A DNA stretch of 64,000 nucleotides from Hydractinia symbiolongicarpus (GCF_029227915.1 NC_079878.1:7502001-7566000); one strand, 5' to 3'. Counted from the first letter of the stretch, positions 54,017 to 64,000 are shown. The notes: generated by a model not told the origin, from the letters alone. Program-made: numbers and translations.

Positions 54017-54100
54017 GTCAGGATGGCCGAGTGGTCAAAGGCGCTGCGTTTAGGTCGCAGACTACATTCGTAGGCGTGGGTTCGAAACCCACTTCTGACA
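54017..54100 (+). tRNA. tRNA-Leu (UAG), unit 60, intact
   Basis: Anticodon loop TTTAGGT gives UAG (reads CUA). Acceptor, D arm (GCCGAG..AAAGGC), anticodon stem and T arm (GTGGG TTCGAAA CCCAC) all pair. A one-base anticodon switch in an otherwise working-looking gene. Confidence 0.85.
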
Positions 54101-54370
54101 TAAACTTTAAGAATAAGGAAGATGCTCTCTAAAAGTTGTTAAAATGAAATTGCAACTCTACGTTTGCTTTATACAAAAACTCCCTAGCATATGCTTGATT
54201 GTTGTTCAATCGTACAGGTCGCTAATGTAGAAACACATCCTCTTTTTAGGTTCAAACGAATGTAAAGGCCAAGGACTAGTCTTTTACCTTGAAATATAGT
54301 TGATATTCCTTCTATTAATCCAGAATCAATATCACTTACATACTTGAAATTCAAAGTGGCGTAAAAGACA

Positions 54371-54454
54371 GTCAGGATGGCCGAGTGGTCAAAGGCGCTG
54401 CGTTCAGGTCGCAGACTACATTCGTAGGCGTGGGTTCGAATCCCACTTCTGACA
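54371..54454 (+). tRNA. tRNA-Leu (CAG), unit 61, intact
   Basis: All arms canonical; variable arm ACTACATTCGTAGGC. T4 run at 54517-54520, 66 nt downstream. Confidence 0.9.
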
Positions 54455-54724
54455 TAAACTTTAAGAATAAGGAAGATGCTCTCTAAAAGTTGTTAAAATG
54501 AAGTTGCAACACTAGGTTTTCTTTATAAAAAAACTCCCTAGCATATTCTTGATTGTTAATCATCGGTACAGGTCGCTTATGTAGAAATACGGTCCTTCGT
54601 TAAGTTCAACCGAAAGTCAAGACCAAGAGTTAAAGTTTAACTGTGAGATGTACTTTTTATTCCTTCTATTAATCCAAAATCAATATCACTTATGTACTTG
54701 ACATTCGAAATGGCATAAAAGACT

Positions 54725-54808
54725 CTCAGGATGGTCGAGTGGTCTATGGCACTGCGTTCAGGTCGCAGACTACATTCGTAGGCGTGGGTTCGAATCCCAC
54801 TTCTGACA
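54725..54808 (+). tRNA. tRNA-Leu (CAG), unit 62, intact except C1
   Basis: D stem GTC/GGC keeps pairing through a wobble; the T arm is canonical; C1 opposite C72. 3' half matches unit 61, 5' half class B: a mosaic. Confidence 0.6.
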
Positions 54809-55078
54809 TAAACTTTAAGAATAAGGAAGATGCTCTCTAAAAGTTGTTAAAATGAAGTTGCAACACTAGGTTTTCTTTATAAAAAAACTCCCTAGCATAT
54901 TCTTGATTGTTAATCATCGGTACAGGTCGCTAATGTAGAAATACGGTCCTTCGTTAAGTTCAACCGAAAGTCAAGACCAAGGGTTAAAGTTTAACTGTGA
55001 GATGTACTTTTTATTCCTTCTAATAATCCAAAATTAATATCACTTATGTACTTGACATTCGAAATGGCATAGAAGACT

Positions 55079-55162
55079 CTCAGGATGGTCGAGTGGTCTA
55101 TGGCACTGCGTTCAGGTCGCAGTCTACATTCGTAGGCGTGTGTTCGAATCCCACTTCTGACA
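55079..55162 (+). tRNA. tRNA-Leu (CAG), unit 63, class B
   Basis: C1; T stem GTGTG. Upstream spacer almost identical to that of unit 62. Confidence 0.5.
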
Positions 55163-55431
55163 TGTAATAGGTGATTGAGAAGGATGCTCTTTGAAATGTG
55201 CAAAATGAAATTGCAACAGTAAGTGTTCTTTATAAGAAACCTTCCTATAGTATCCTTTATGGTTGTTTAACTGTACAGGTCGTTAATGTAGAATCACGGC
55301 CTCTTTTTAGGTTCAAACGAATGTAAAGACCAAGGACTAGTGTTTTACCTTGAAATATGGTTGTTTTTCTTTTTATTAATCCAAAATCAATATCACTTAC
55401 ATACTTGAAATTCAAATTGGCGTAAGAGTCA

Positions 55432-55515
55432 GTCAGGATGGCCGAGTGGTCTAAGGCGCTGCGTTCAAGTCGCAGTCCACATTCGCAGGCGTGTTTTCGA
55501 ATCCAACTTCTAACA
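55432..55515 (+). pseudogene. tRNA-Leu (CAA), unit 64, defective T arm
   Basis: Anticodon loop TTCAAGT gives CAA (reads UUG) in an intact stem with U33 kept. T stem GTGTT/CCAAC and acceptor TTCTAAC are damaged. Confidence 0.65.
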
Positions 55516-55784
55516 TAAACTTGTAGATTAAAGAAGATGCTCTCTAAAAGTTGTTAAAAAGAAGTTACAACTCTACGTTTTTTTATCACAAAACTCCCTA
55601 GCATATGCTTGATTGTTGTTCAATCGTACAGGTCGCTAATGTAGAAACACAGCCTCTTTTTAGGTTCAAACGAATGTAAAGACCAAGGACTAGTGTTTTA
55701 CCTTGAAATATAGTTGTTATTCCTTCTATTAATCCAGAATCAATATCGCTTACATACTTGAAATTCGAAGTGGCGTAAAAGACA

Positions 55785-55868
55785 GTCAGGATGGACGAGT
55801 GGTCTATGGCGCTGCGTTCAGGTCGCAGTCTACATTCGTAGGCGTGGGTTCGAATCCAACTTCTGACA
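55785..55868 (+). tRNA. tRNA-Leu (CAG), unit 65
   Basis: D arm GACGAG and T stem CCAAC each lose one pair. Confidence 0.55.
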
Positions 55869-56138
55869 TAAACTTGAAGATTAAGGAAGATGTTCTCCTA
55901 AAGTCGTTAAAAAGAAGTTACAACTCTAAGTTTTCCTTATAAAAAAACTCCCTAGCATATGATTGATTGTTGTTCATCAGTACAGGTTGCTAATGTAGAA
56001 TTGCGTTCCTATTTTAGGTTCACACGAAAGTCAAGACCAAGGTTTAAAGTTTTACTGTGAGATATATTTTTTATTCCTGCTATTAATCCAGAATCAATAT
56101 CACTTAAATACTTGACATTCGAATTGGCGTAAAATGCA

Positions 56139-56222
56139 GTCAGGATGGCTGAGCGGTCTAAGGCGCTGCGTTCAGGTTGCAATCTACATTTGTAGGCGTG
56201 GGTTCGAATCCTACTTCTGACA
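56139..56222 (+). tRNA. tRNA-Leu (CAG), unit 66, class C
   Basis: D arm GCTGAGCGGTCTAAGGC keeps GG; anticodon stem CTGCG/TGCAA; T stem CCTAC. Confidence 0.55.
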
Positions 56223-56491
56223 GGTAATTGGTGATTAAGAAGGATGCGCTTTAAAATGTGCAAAATGAAATTGCAACAGTAAGTGTTCTTTATGAGAAAC
56301 CTTCCTATAATATCCTTTATGTTTGTTAAGCCGTACAGGTCGTTAATGTAGAAACACGGCCTCTTTTTAGGTTCAAACGAAAGCCAAGACCAAGGGTTAA
56401 AGTTTTACTGTGAGATATATTTTTTATTCCTGCTATTAATCCAGAATCAATATCACTTATATACTTGACATTCGAATTGGCGTAAAATGAA

Positions 56492-56575
56492 GTCAGGATG
56501 GCTGAGCGGTGTAAGGCGCTGCGTTCAGGTCGCCATCTACATTTGTAGGCGTGGGTTCGAATCCCAGTTTTGACA
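56492..56575 (+). pseudogene. tRNA-Leu (CAG) relic, unit 67, class C
   Basis: Anticodon 3' stem CGCCA, T stem CCCAG, acceptor TTTTGAC. Confidence 0.55.
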
Positions 56576-56845
56576 TAAACTTGAAGGTTAAGGAAGATGC
56601 TCTCTAAAAGTCGTTAAAAAGAAGTTACAACTCTACGTTTTCATTATGAAAAAACTCCCTAGCATATTCTTGATTGTTGTTCATCGGTACTGGTCGCTAA
56701 TGTAGAAGTACGGTCATTTTTTAGGTTCAACCGAAACTCAAGACCAAGGGTAAAAGTTTTACTGTGAGATGTACTTTTTATTCCTTCTATTAATCCAGAA
56801 TCAATATCACTTATGTACTTGACATTCGAAATGGCATAGAAGACT

Positions 56846-56929
56846 CTCAGGATGGTCGAGTGGTCTGTGGCACTGCGTTCAGTTTGAAGTCTACATTTGT
56901 AGGCGTGGGTTCAAATCCCACTTCTGACA
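56846..56929 (+). pseudogene. tRNA-Leu relic, unit 68
   Basis: C1; anticodon arm CTGCG TTCAGTT TGAAG is broken; T loop TTCAAAT. Confidence 0.6.
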
Positions 56930-57199
56930 TAAGTTTGAAGATTAAGAAAGATGCTCTAAAAAAGTCGTTAAAAAGAAATTGCGACTCTACGTTGGCTTTA
57001 TACAAAAACTACCTAGCATATGCTTGATTGATTTTTAATCGTACAGTTCGCTAATGTAGAAACACAGCCTCTTTTTTGCTTCAAACGAATGTAAGGACCA
57101 AGGACTAGTGTTTTACCTTGAAATATAGTTGTTATTCCTTCTATTAATCCAGAATCAAATCCACTTACATACTTGAAATTCAAAGTGGCGTAAAAGACA

Positions 57200-57283
57200 G
57201 TCAGGATGGCCGAGTGGTCTAAGGCGCTGCGTTCAGGTCGCAGTCTACATTTGTAGGCGTGGGTTCGGTTCCCACTTCTGACA
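57200..57283 (+). tRNA. tRNA-Leu (CAG), unit 69, copy of unit 50
   Basis: T loop TTCGGTT as in the partner. Confidence 0.55.
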
Positions 57284-57553
57284 TAAACTTGTAGATTAAA
57301 GAAGATGCTCTCTAAATGTCGTTAAAAGGAAGTTACAACTCTACGTTTTCTTTATCAAAAAACTCCCTAGCATATTCTTGATTGTTAATCATCGGTACAG
57401 GTCGCTAATGTAGAAATACGGTCCTTTGTTAAGTTCAACCGAAAGTCAAGACCAAGGGTTAAAGTTTTACTGTGATATGTACTTTTTATTCCTTCTATTA
57501 ATCCAGAATCAATATCACTTATGTACTTGACATTCGAAATGGAATAGAAGACT

Positions 57554-57637
57554 CTGAGGATGGTCGAGTGGCCTATGGCACTGCGTTCAGGTCGCAGTCT
57601 ACATTCGTAGGCGTGTGTTCGAATCCCACTTCTGACA
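57554..57637 (+). pseudogene. tRNA-Leu (CAG) relic, unit 70, copy of unit 51
   Basis: Acceptor CTGAGGA, T stem GTGTG. Confidence 0.55.
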
Positions 57638-57901
57638 TAAGTTTGAATATTAAAGAAGATGCTCTATAAAAGTCGTTAAATTGCAACTCTACGTTGGCTT
57701 TATACAAAAACTACCTAGCATATGCTTGATTGATTTTAAATCGTACAAGTCGCTAATGTAGAAACACAGCCTCTTTTTAGGTTCAAACGAATGTAAAGAC
57801 CAAGGACTAGTCTTTTACCTCGAAATATAGTTGTTATTTCGTCTATTACTCCAGAATCAATATCACTTACATACTTGAAACTCAAAGTGGAGTAAAAGAC
57901 A

Positions 57902-57985
57902 GTCAGGATGGCCGAGTGGTCTAAGGCGCCGCGTTCAGTTCGCAGTCTACTTTCGCAGACGTGGGTTCGAATCCCACTTCCGACA
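57902..57985 (+). pseudogene. tRNA-Leu (CAG) relic, unit 71, copy of unit 52
   Basis: Loop TTCAGTT, acceptor TTCCGAC. Confidence 0.55.
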
Positions 57986-58253
57986 TAAATTTGAAGGTTA
58001 ATGAAGATGCTCTCAAAAAATTTAAAAAGAAATTTCACCTGTACGTTTTCTTTCTAAAGAACTTCCCTAGCATATTCTTGATTGTTGTTCAACCGTACAG
58101 GTCGCTAATGTAGAAACACAGTCTATTATTAGGTTCAAACGAATATAAAGACCAGGGACTAGTGTTTTACCTTGAAATATAGTTGTTATTCTTTATATTA
58201 ATCCAGAATCAATATCACTTAAATACTTAAAATTCAAAGTGGCGCAAAAGACA

Positions 58254-58337
58254 GTCAGGATGGCCGAGTGGTCTAAGGCGCTGCGTTCAGGTCGCAGTCT
58301 ACATTCGTAGGCTTGGGTTCGAATCCCACTTCTGACA
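58254..58337 (+). tRNA. tRNA-Leu (CAG), unit 72, copy of unit 53, near-intact
   Basis: Single T-stem change TTGGG. Confidence 0.75.
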
Positions 58338-58607
58338 TAAACTTGAAGAATAAGGAAGATGCTCTCTAAAAGTCGTTAAAATGAAGTTGCAACTCTAGGT
58401 TTTCTTTATAAAAAAACTCCCTAGCAAATGCTTGATTGTTGTTCATCGGTACATTTCGCTAATGTAGAAATACGGTCCTATTTTAGGTTCACACGAAAGT
58501 CAAGACCAAGGGTTAAAGTTTTACTGTGAGATATATTTTTTATTCCTGCTATTAATCCAGAATCAATATCACTTATATACTTGACATTCGAATTGGCGTA
58601 AAATGCA

Positions 58608-58691
58608 GTCAGGATGGCCGAGCAGTCTAAGGCGTTGCGTTCAGGTTGCAATCTACATTTGTAGGCGTGGGTTTGAATCCCACTTCTGACA
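58608..58691 (+). tRNA. tRNA-Leu (CAG), unit 73, copy of unit 54
   Basis: Compensated anticodon stem TTGCG/TGCAA; T loop TTTGAAT. Confidence 0.5.
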
Positions 58692-58959
58692 TGTAATTGG
58701 TGATTAAGAAGGATGCTCTTTAAAATGTGAGAAATGAAATTGAAACAGTAAGTGTTCTTTATGAGAAACCTTCCTATAGTATCCTTTATGGTTGTTCGAC
58801 TGTACAGGTCGTTAATGTAGAAATACGGTCCTATTTTAGGTTCACACGAAAGTCAAGACCAAGGGTTAAATTTTACTGTGAGATATATTTTTTATTCCTG
58901 CTATTAACCAAGAATCAATATCACTTATATACTTGACATTCGAGTTGGCGTAATAGACA

Positions 58960-59043
58960 GTCAGGATGGCTGAGTGGTCTAAGGCGCTGCGTTCAGGTCG
59001 CAATCTACATTTGTAGGAGTGGGTACAAATCCCACATCTGACA
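58960..59043 (+). pseudogene. tRNA-Leu (CAG) relic, unit 74, copy of unit 55
   Basis: T loop TACAAAT. Confidence 0.55.
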
Positions 59044-59314
59044 TAAACTTGAAGATTAAGGAAGATGCTCTCTAAAAGTCGTTAAAAAGAAGTTACAACT
59101 CTACGTTTTCTTTATAAAAAAAACTCCCTAGCATATGCTTGATTGTTGTTAATCGGTACAGGTTGCTAATGTAGAAATGCGGTCCTATTTTAGGTTCAAC
59201 CGAAAGTCAAGACCAAGGCTTAAATTTGTACCGTGAAATCTAGTTGTTATTGCTTCTATTAATCCGGAATCAATATCACTTATGTTCTTGACATTTGAAA
59301 TGGCATAGCAGACT

Positions 59315-59398
59315 CTCAGGATGGCCGAGTGGTCTATGGCGCTGCGTTCAGGTCGCAGTATACATTCGTAGGCGTGGGTTCGAATCCAACTTCTGACA
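59315..59398 (+). pseudogene. tRNA-Leu (CAG) relic, unit 75, copy of unit 56
   Basis: C1; T stem CCAAC. Confidence 0.55.
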
Positions 59399-59667
59399 TA
59401 AACTTGAAGATTAAGGAAGATGCTCTCTAAAAGTTGTTAAAAAGAAGTTACAACTCTACGTTTTTTTATCAAAAAACTCCCTAGCATATTCTTGGTTGTT
59501 AATCATCGGTACAGGTCGCTAATGTAGAAATACGGTCCTTCGTTAAGTTCAACCGAAAGTCAAGACCAAGGGTTAAAGTTTAACTGTGAGATGTACTTTT
59601 TATTCCTTCTATTAATCCAAAATCAATATCACTTATGTACTTGACATTCGAAATGGCATAGAAGACT

Positions 59668-59751
59668 CTCAGGATGGTCGAGTGGTCTATGGCACTGCGT
59701 TCAGGTCGCAGTCTACATTCGTAGGCGTGTGTTCGAATCCCACTTCTGACA
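59668..59751 (+). tRNA. tRNA-Leu (CAG), unit 76, copy of unit 57
   Basis: C1; T stem GTGTG. Confidence 0.5.
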
Positions 59752-60020
59752 TGTAATAGGTGATTAAGAAGGATGCTCTTTGAAATGTGCGAAATGAAAT
59801 TGCAACAGTAAGTGTTCTTTATGAGAAACCTTCCTATAGTATCCTTTATGGTTGTTTAACTGTACAGGTCGTTAATGTAGAATCACGGCCTCTTTTTAGG
59901 TTCAAACGAATGTAAAGACCAAGGACTAGTGTTTTACCTTGAAATATGGTTGTTTCTCTTTTTATTAATCCAAAATCAATATCACTTACATACTTGAAAT
60001 TCAAAGTGGCGTAAAAGACA

Positions 60021-60104
60021 GTCAGGATGGACGAGTGGTTTATGGCGCTGCGTTCAGGTCGCAGTCTACATTCGTAGGCGTGGGTTCGAATCCAACTTCT
60101 GACA
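60021..60104 (+). tRNA. tRNA-Leu (CAG), unit 77, copy of unit 58
   Basis: D arm GACGAG, T stem CCAAC. Confidence 0.5.
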
Positions 60105-60374
60105 TAAACTTGAAGATTAAGGAAGATGCTCTCCTAAAGTCGTTAAAAAGAAGTTACAACTCTAAGTTTTCCTTATAAAAAAACTCCCTAGCATATGATT
60201 GATTGTTGTTCATCAGTACAGGTTGCTAATGTAGAATTGCGTTCCTATTTTAGGTTCACACGAAAGTCAACACTAAGGGTTAAAGTTTTACTGTGAGTTA
60301 TACTTTTTTTTCCTTCTATTAATCTAGAATCAATATCACTTATATACTTTACATTCCAAATGGCATAGAAGGCT

Positions 60375-60458
60375 CTCAGGATGTTCGAGTGGTCTAGGGC
60401 ACTGCGTTCAGGACGCAGTGTACATTCGTGGGCTTGGGTTCGAATCACACTTCTGACA
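60375..60458 (+). pseudogene. tRNA-Leu (CAG) relic, unit 78, copy of unit 59
   Basis: C1; loop TTCAGGA; T stem CACAC. Confidence 0.6.
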
Positions 60459-60728
60459 TAAACTTGAAGATTAAGAAAAATGCTCTCTAAAAGTCGTTAA
60501 AATGAAATTGCAACTCTACGTTGGCTTTATACAAAAACTCCCTAGCATATGCTTGATTGTTGTTCAATCGTACAGGTCGCTAATGTAGAAACACATCCTC
60601 TCTTTAGGTTGAAACGAATGTAAAGGCCAAGGACTAGTGTTTTACTTTGAAATATAGTTGTTATTCCTTCTATTAATCCAGAATCAATATCACTTACATA
60701 CTTGAACTTTAAAGTGGCGTAAAAGACA

Positions 60729-60812
60729 GTCAGGATGGCCGAGTGGTCAAAGGCGCTGCGTTTAGGTCGCAGACTACATTCGTAGGCGTGGGTTCGAAAC
60801 CCACTTCTGACA
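60729..60812 (+). tRNA. tRNA-Leu (UAG), unit 79, copy of unit 60, intact
   Basis: Second copy of the UAG gene, all arms paired. Confidence 0.85.
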
Positions 60813-61082
60813 TAAACTTTAAGAATAAGGAAGATGCTCTCTAAAAGTTGTTAAAATGAAATTGCAACTCTACGTTTGCTTTATACAAAAACTCCCTAGC
60901 ATATGCTTGATTGTTGTTCAATCGTACAGGTCGCTAATGTAGAAACACATCCTCTTTTTAGGTTCAAACGAATGTAAAGGCCAAGGACTAGTCTTTTACC
61001 TTGAAATATAGTTGATATTCCTTCTATTAATCCAGAATCAATATCACTTACATACTTGAAATTCAAAGTGGCGTAAAAGACA

Positions 61083-61166
61083 GTCAGGATGGCCGAGTGG
61101 TCAAAGGCGCTGCGTTCAGGTCGCAGACTACATTCGTAGGCGTGGGTTCGAATCCCACTTCTGACA
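61083..61166 (+). tRNA. tRNA-Leu (CAG), unit 80, copy of unit 61, intact
   Basis: All arms canonical. Confidence 0.9.
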
Positions 61167-61436
61167 TAAACTTTAAGAATAAGGAAGATGCTCTCTAAAA
61201 GTTGTTAAAATGAAGTTGCAACACTAGGTTTTCTTTATAAAAAAACTCCCTAGCATATTCTTGATTGTTAATCATCGGTACAGGTCGCTTATGTAGAAAT
61301 ACGGTCCTTCGTTAAGTTCAACCGAAAGTCAAGACCAAGAGTTAAAGTTTAACTGTGAGATGTACTTTTTATTCCTTCTATTAATCCAAAATCAATATCA
61401 CTTATGTACTTGACATTCGAAATGGCATAAAAGACT

Positions 61437-61520
61437 CTCAGGATGGTCGAGTGGTCTATGGCACTGCGTTCAGGTCGCAGACTACATTCGTAGGCGTGGG
61501 TTCGAATCCCACTTCTGACA
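61437..61520 (+). tRNA. tRNA-Leu (CAG), unit 81, copy of unit 62
   Basis: C1 is the only unpaired acceptor position. Confidence 0.6.
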
Positions 61521-61790
61521 TAAACTTTAAGAATAAGGAAGATGCTCTCTAAAAGTTGTTAAAATGAAGTTGCAACACTAGGTTTTCTTTATAAAAAAAC
61601 TCCCTAGCATATTCTTGATTGTTAATCATCGGTACAGGTCGCTAATGTAGAAATACGGTCCTTCGTTAAGTTCAACCGAAAGTCAAGACCAAGGGTTAAA
61701 GTTTAACTGTGAGATGTACTTTTTATTCCTTCTAATAATCCAAAATTAATATCACTTATGTACTTGACATTCGAAATGGCATAGAAGACT

Positions 61791-61874
61791 CTCAGGATGG
61801 TCGAGTGGTCTATGGCACTGCGTTCAGGTCGCAGTCTACATTCGTAGGCGTGTGTTCGAATCCCACTTCTGACA
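61791..61874 (+). tRNA. tRNA-Leu (CAG), unit 82, copy of unit 63
   Basis: C1; T stem GTGTG. Confidence 0.5.
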
Positions 61875-62143
61875 TGTAATAGGTGATTGAGAAGGATGCT
61901 CTTTGAAATGTGCAAAATGAAATTGCAACAGTAAGTGTTCTTTATAAGAAACCTTCCTATAGTATCCTTTATGGTTGTTTAACTGTACAGGTCGTTAATG
62001 TAGAATCACGGCCTCTTTTTAGGTTCAAACGAATGTAAAGACCAAGGACTAGTGTTTTACCTTGAAATATGGTTGTTTTTCTTTTTATTAATCCAAAATC
62101 AATATCACTTACATACTTGAAATTCAAATTGGCGTAAGAGTCA

Positions 62144-62227
62144 GTCAGGATGGCCGAGTGGTCTAAGGCGCTGCGTTCAAGTCGCAGTCCACATTCGCAG
62201 GCGTGTTTTCGAATCCAACTTCTAACA
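62144..62227 (+). pseudogene. tRNA-Leu (CAA), unit 83, copy of unit 64
   Basis: Loop TTCAAGT; damaged T stem and acceptor. Confidence 0.65.
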
Positions 62228-62496
62228 TAAACTTGTAGATTAAAGAAGATGCTCTCTAAAAGTTGTTAAAAAGAAGTTACAACTCTACGTTTTTTTATCA
62301 CAAAACTCCCTAGCATATGCTTGATTGTTGTTCAATCGTACAGGTCGCTAATGTAGAAACACAGCCTCTTTTTAGGTTCAAACGAATGTAAAGACCAAGG
62401 ACTAGTGTTTTACCTTGAAATATAGTTGTTATTCCTTCTATTAATCCAGAATCAATATCGCTTACATACTTGAAATTCGAAGTGGCGTAAAAGACA

Positions 62497-62580
62497 GTCA
62501 GGATGGACGAGTGGTCTATGGCGCTGCGTTCAGGTCGCAGTCTACATTCGTAGGCGTGGGTTCGAATCCAACTTCTGACA
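62497..62580 (+). tRNA. tRNA-Leu (CAG), unit 84, copy of unit 65
   Basis: D arm GACGAG, T stem CCAAC. Confidence 0.55.
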
Positions 62581-62850
62581 TAAACTTGAAGATTAAGGAA
62601 GATGTTCTCCTAAAGTCGTTAAAAAGAAGTTACAACTCTAAGTTTTCCTTATAAAAAAACTCCCTAGCATATGATTGATTGTTGTTCATCAGTACAGGTT
62701 GCTAATGTAGAATTGCGTTCCTATTTTAGGTTCACACGAAAGTCAAGACCAAGGTTTAAAGTTTTACTGTGAGATATATTTTTTATTCCTGCTATTAATC
62801 CAGAATCAATATCACTTAAATACTTGACATTCGAATTGGCGTAAAATGCA

Positions 62851-62934
62851 GTCAGGATGGCTGAGCGGTCTAAGGCGCTGCGTTCAGGTTGCAATCTACA
62901 TTTGTAGGCGTGGGTTCGAATCCTACTTCTGACA
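62851..62934 (+). tRNA. tRNA-Leu (CAG), unit 85, copy of unit 66
   Basis: Class C; anticodon stem CTGCG/TGCAA. Confidence 0.55.
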
Positions 62935-63203
62935 GGTAATTGGTGATTAAGAAGGATGCGCTTTAAAATGTGCAAAATGAAATTGCAACAGTAAGTGTTC
63001 TTTATGAGAAACCTTCCTATAATATCCTTTATGTTTGTTAAGCCGTACAGGTCGTTAATGTAGAAACACGGCCTCTTTTTAGGTTCAAACGAAAGCCAAG
63101 ACCAAGGGTTAAAGTTTTACTGTGAGATATATTTTTTATTCCTGCTATTAATCCAGAATCAATATCACTTATATACTTGACATTCGAATTGGCGTAAAAT
63201 GAA

Positions 63204-63287
63204 GTCAGGATGGCTGAGCGGTGTAAGGCGCTGCGTTCAGGTCGCCATCTACATTTGTAGGCGTGGGTTCGAATCCCAGTTTTGACA
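63204..63287 (+). pseudogene. tRNA-Leu (CAG) relic, unit 86, copy of unit 67
   Basis: Anticodon 3' stem CGCCA, acceptor TTTTGAC. Confidence 0.55.
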
Positions 63288-63557
63288 TAAACTTGAAGGT
63301 TAAGGAAGATGCTCTCTAAAAGTCGTTAAAAAGAAGTTACAACTCTACGTTTTCATTATGAAAAAACTCCCTAGCATATTCTTGATTGTTGTTCATCGGT
63401 ACTGGTCGCTAATGTAGAAGTACGGTCATTTTTTAGGTTCAACCGAAACTCAAGACCAAGGGTAAAAGTTTTACTGTGAGATGTACTTTTTATTCCTTCT
63501 ATTAATCCAGAATCAATATCACTTATGTACTTGACATTCGAAATGGCATAGAAGACT

Positions 63558-63641
63558 CTCAGGATGGTCGAGTGGTCTGTGGCACTGCGTTCAGTTTGAA
63601 GTCTACATTTGTAGGCGTGGGTTCAAATCCCACTTCTGACA
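63558..63641 (+). pseudogene. tRNA-Leu relic, unit 87, copy of unit 68
   Basis: C1; broken anticodon arm TTCAGTT TGAAG. Confidence 0.6.
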
Positions 63642-63910
63642 TAAGTTTGAAGATTAAGAAAGATGCTCTATAAAGGTCGTTACAAGAAATTGCAACTCTA
63701 CGTTGGCTTTATACAAAAACTCCCTAGCATATGCTTGACTGTTGTTCAATCGTACAGGTCGCAAATGTAGAAACACAGCCTCTTTTTAGGTTCAAACGAA
63801 AGTCAAGACCAAGGGTTAAAGTTTTACTGTGAGATATATTTTTTATTCCTGCTATTAATCCAGAATCAATATCACTTATATACTTGACATACGAATTGGC
63901 GTAAAATGAA

Positions 63911-63994
63911 GTCGGGATGGCTGAGCGGTGTAAGACGCTGCGTTCAGGTCGCAATCTACATTCGTAGGCGTGTGGTCGAAACCCACTTCTGACA
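63911..63994 (+). pseudogene. tRNA-Leu (CAG) relic, unit 88, class C
   Basis: Acceptor GTCGGGA, D 3' stem GAC, anticodon 3' stem CGCAA, T arm GTGTG GTCGAAA CCCAC. Not part of the 6712-bp duplication; the array continues past the window. Confidence 0.6.
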
Positions 63995-64000
63995 TAAGTT

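Larger units (their letters stand above)
50240..56951 (+). repeat. 19-unit higher-order repeat, first copy (6712 bp)
   Basis: Units 50-68. All 19 tRNA starts recur exactly 6712 bp downstream, and the sequences are identical wherever compared. The left breakpoint lies in GATGCTCTA in the spacer after unit 49. Confidence 0.95.
56952..63663 (+). repeat. 19-unit higher-order repeat, second copy (6712 bp)
   Basis: Units 69-87. Identity with the first copy ends in the spacer after unit 87, where CTCTAAAAAAG becomes CTCTATAAAGG. Confidence 0.95.

Overview
The window is AT-rich animal nuclear DNA. Intron-containing and single-exon metazoan genes sit among many small transposons, tRNA-derived SINEs and microsatellites. 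Gene content, AT-richness and the look of the retroelement ORF suggest a cnidarian, perhaps a hydrozoan; that is an inference, not a proven assignment.

Left part (1-30 kb). Three conserved protein genes can be read. A single-exon actin-related protein 1 (centractin) gene lies on the minus strand at 841-1971. A SmgGDS/RAP1GDS1-type armadillo protein on the minus strand was rebuilt from 15 exons between 15347 and 7606 (590 codons plus stop, all junctions in frame). A single-exon CHK2-type kinase with an FHA domain lies on the plus strand at 26192-27838. They are unrelated in function (dynactin, small-GTPase chaperoning, DNA-damage checkpoint). The DNA between them holds short inverted-repeat elements (2.7, 4.4, 5.9, 12.8, 17-20.6 kb), tandem repeats, and at least two tRNA-derived SINE families.

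Right part (30.1-64 kb). This is the striking region: a head-to-tail array of about 354-bp units, each carrying one 84-nt tRNA-Leu sequence (mostly anticodon CAG). I place 88 units on the plus strand, from about 31030 to the window end, plus one inverted orphan unit at 30168-30251. Only a handful are fully intact. Many have lost the first acceptor pair, the T loop or the anticodon stem, and a few carry other anticodons (UAG, CAA, UAA, CGG, GAG). The array has satellite-like higher-order structure: a 19-unit, 6712-bp block repeated in tandem (about 50.24-63.66 kb), an overlapping older 10-unit block of about 3.41 kb, and a 7-unit offset (2473 bp) near 35-39 kb. It is interrupted by a pogo/Tigger-like transposon (31480-32307, TA target duplication) and by a SINE whose tail is a 1270-bp uninterrupted TCTA microsatellite. 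A retroelement-like ORF fragment (30464-31030) ends exactly where the array begins.

The array reads as a large leucine tRNA gene family evolving like satellite DNA, with homogenised units in the middle and right and decayed units at the left edge. Whether it supplies working tRNA, a tailed tRNA transcript, or is mainly selfish tandem DNA cannot be decided from sequence alone.
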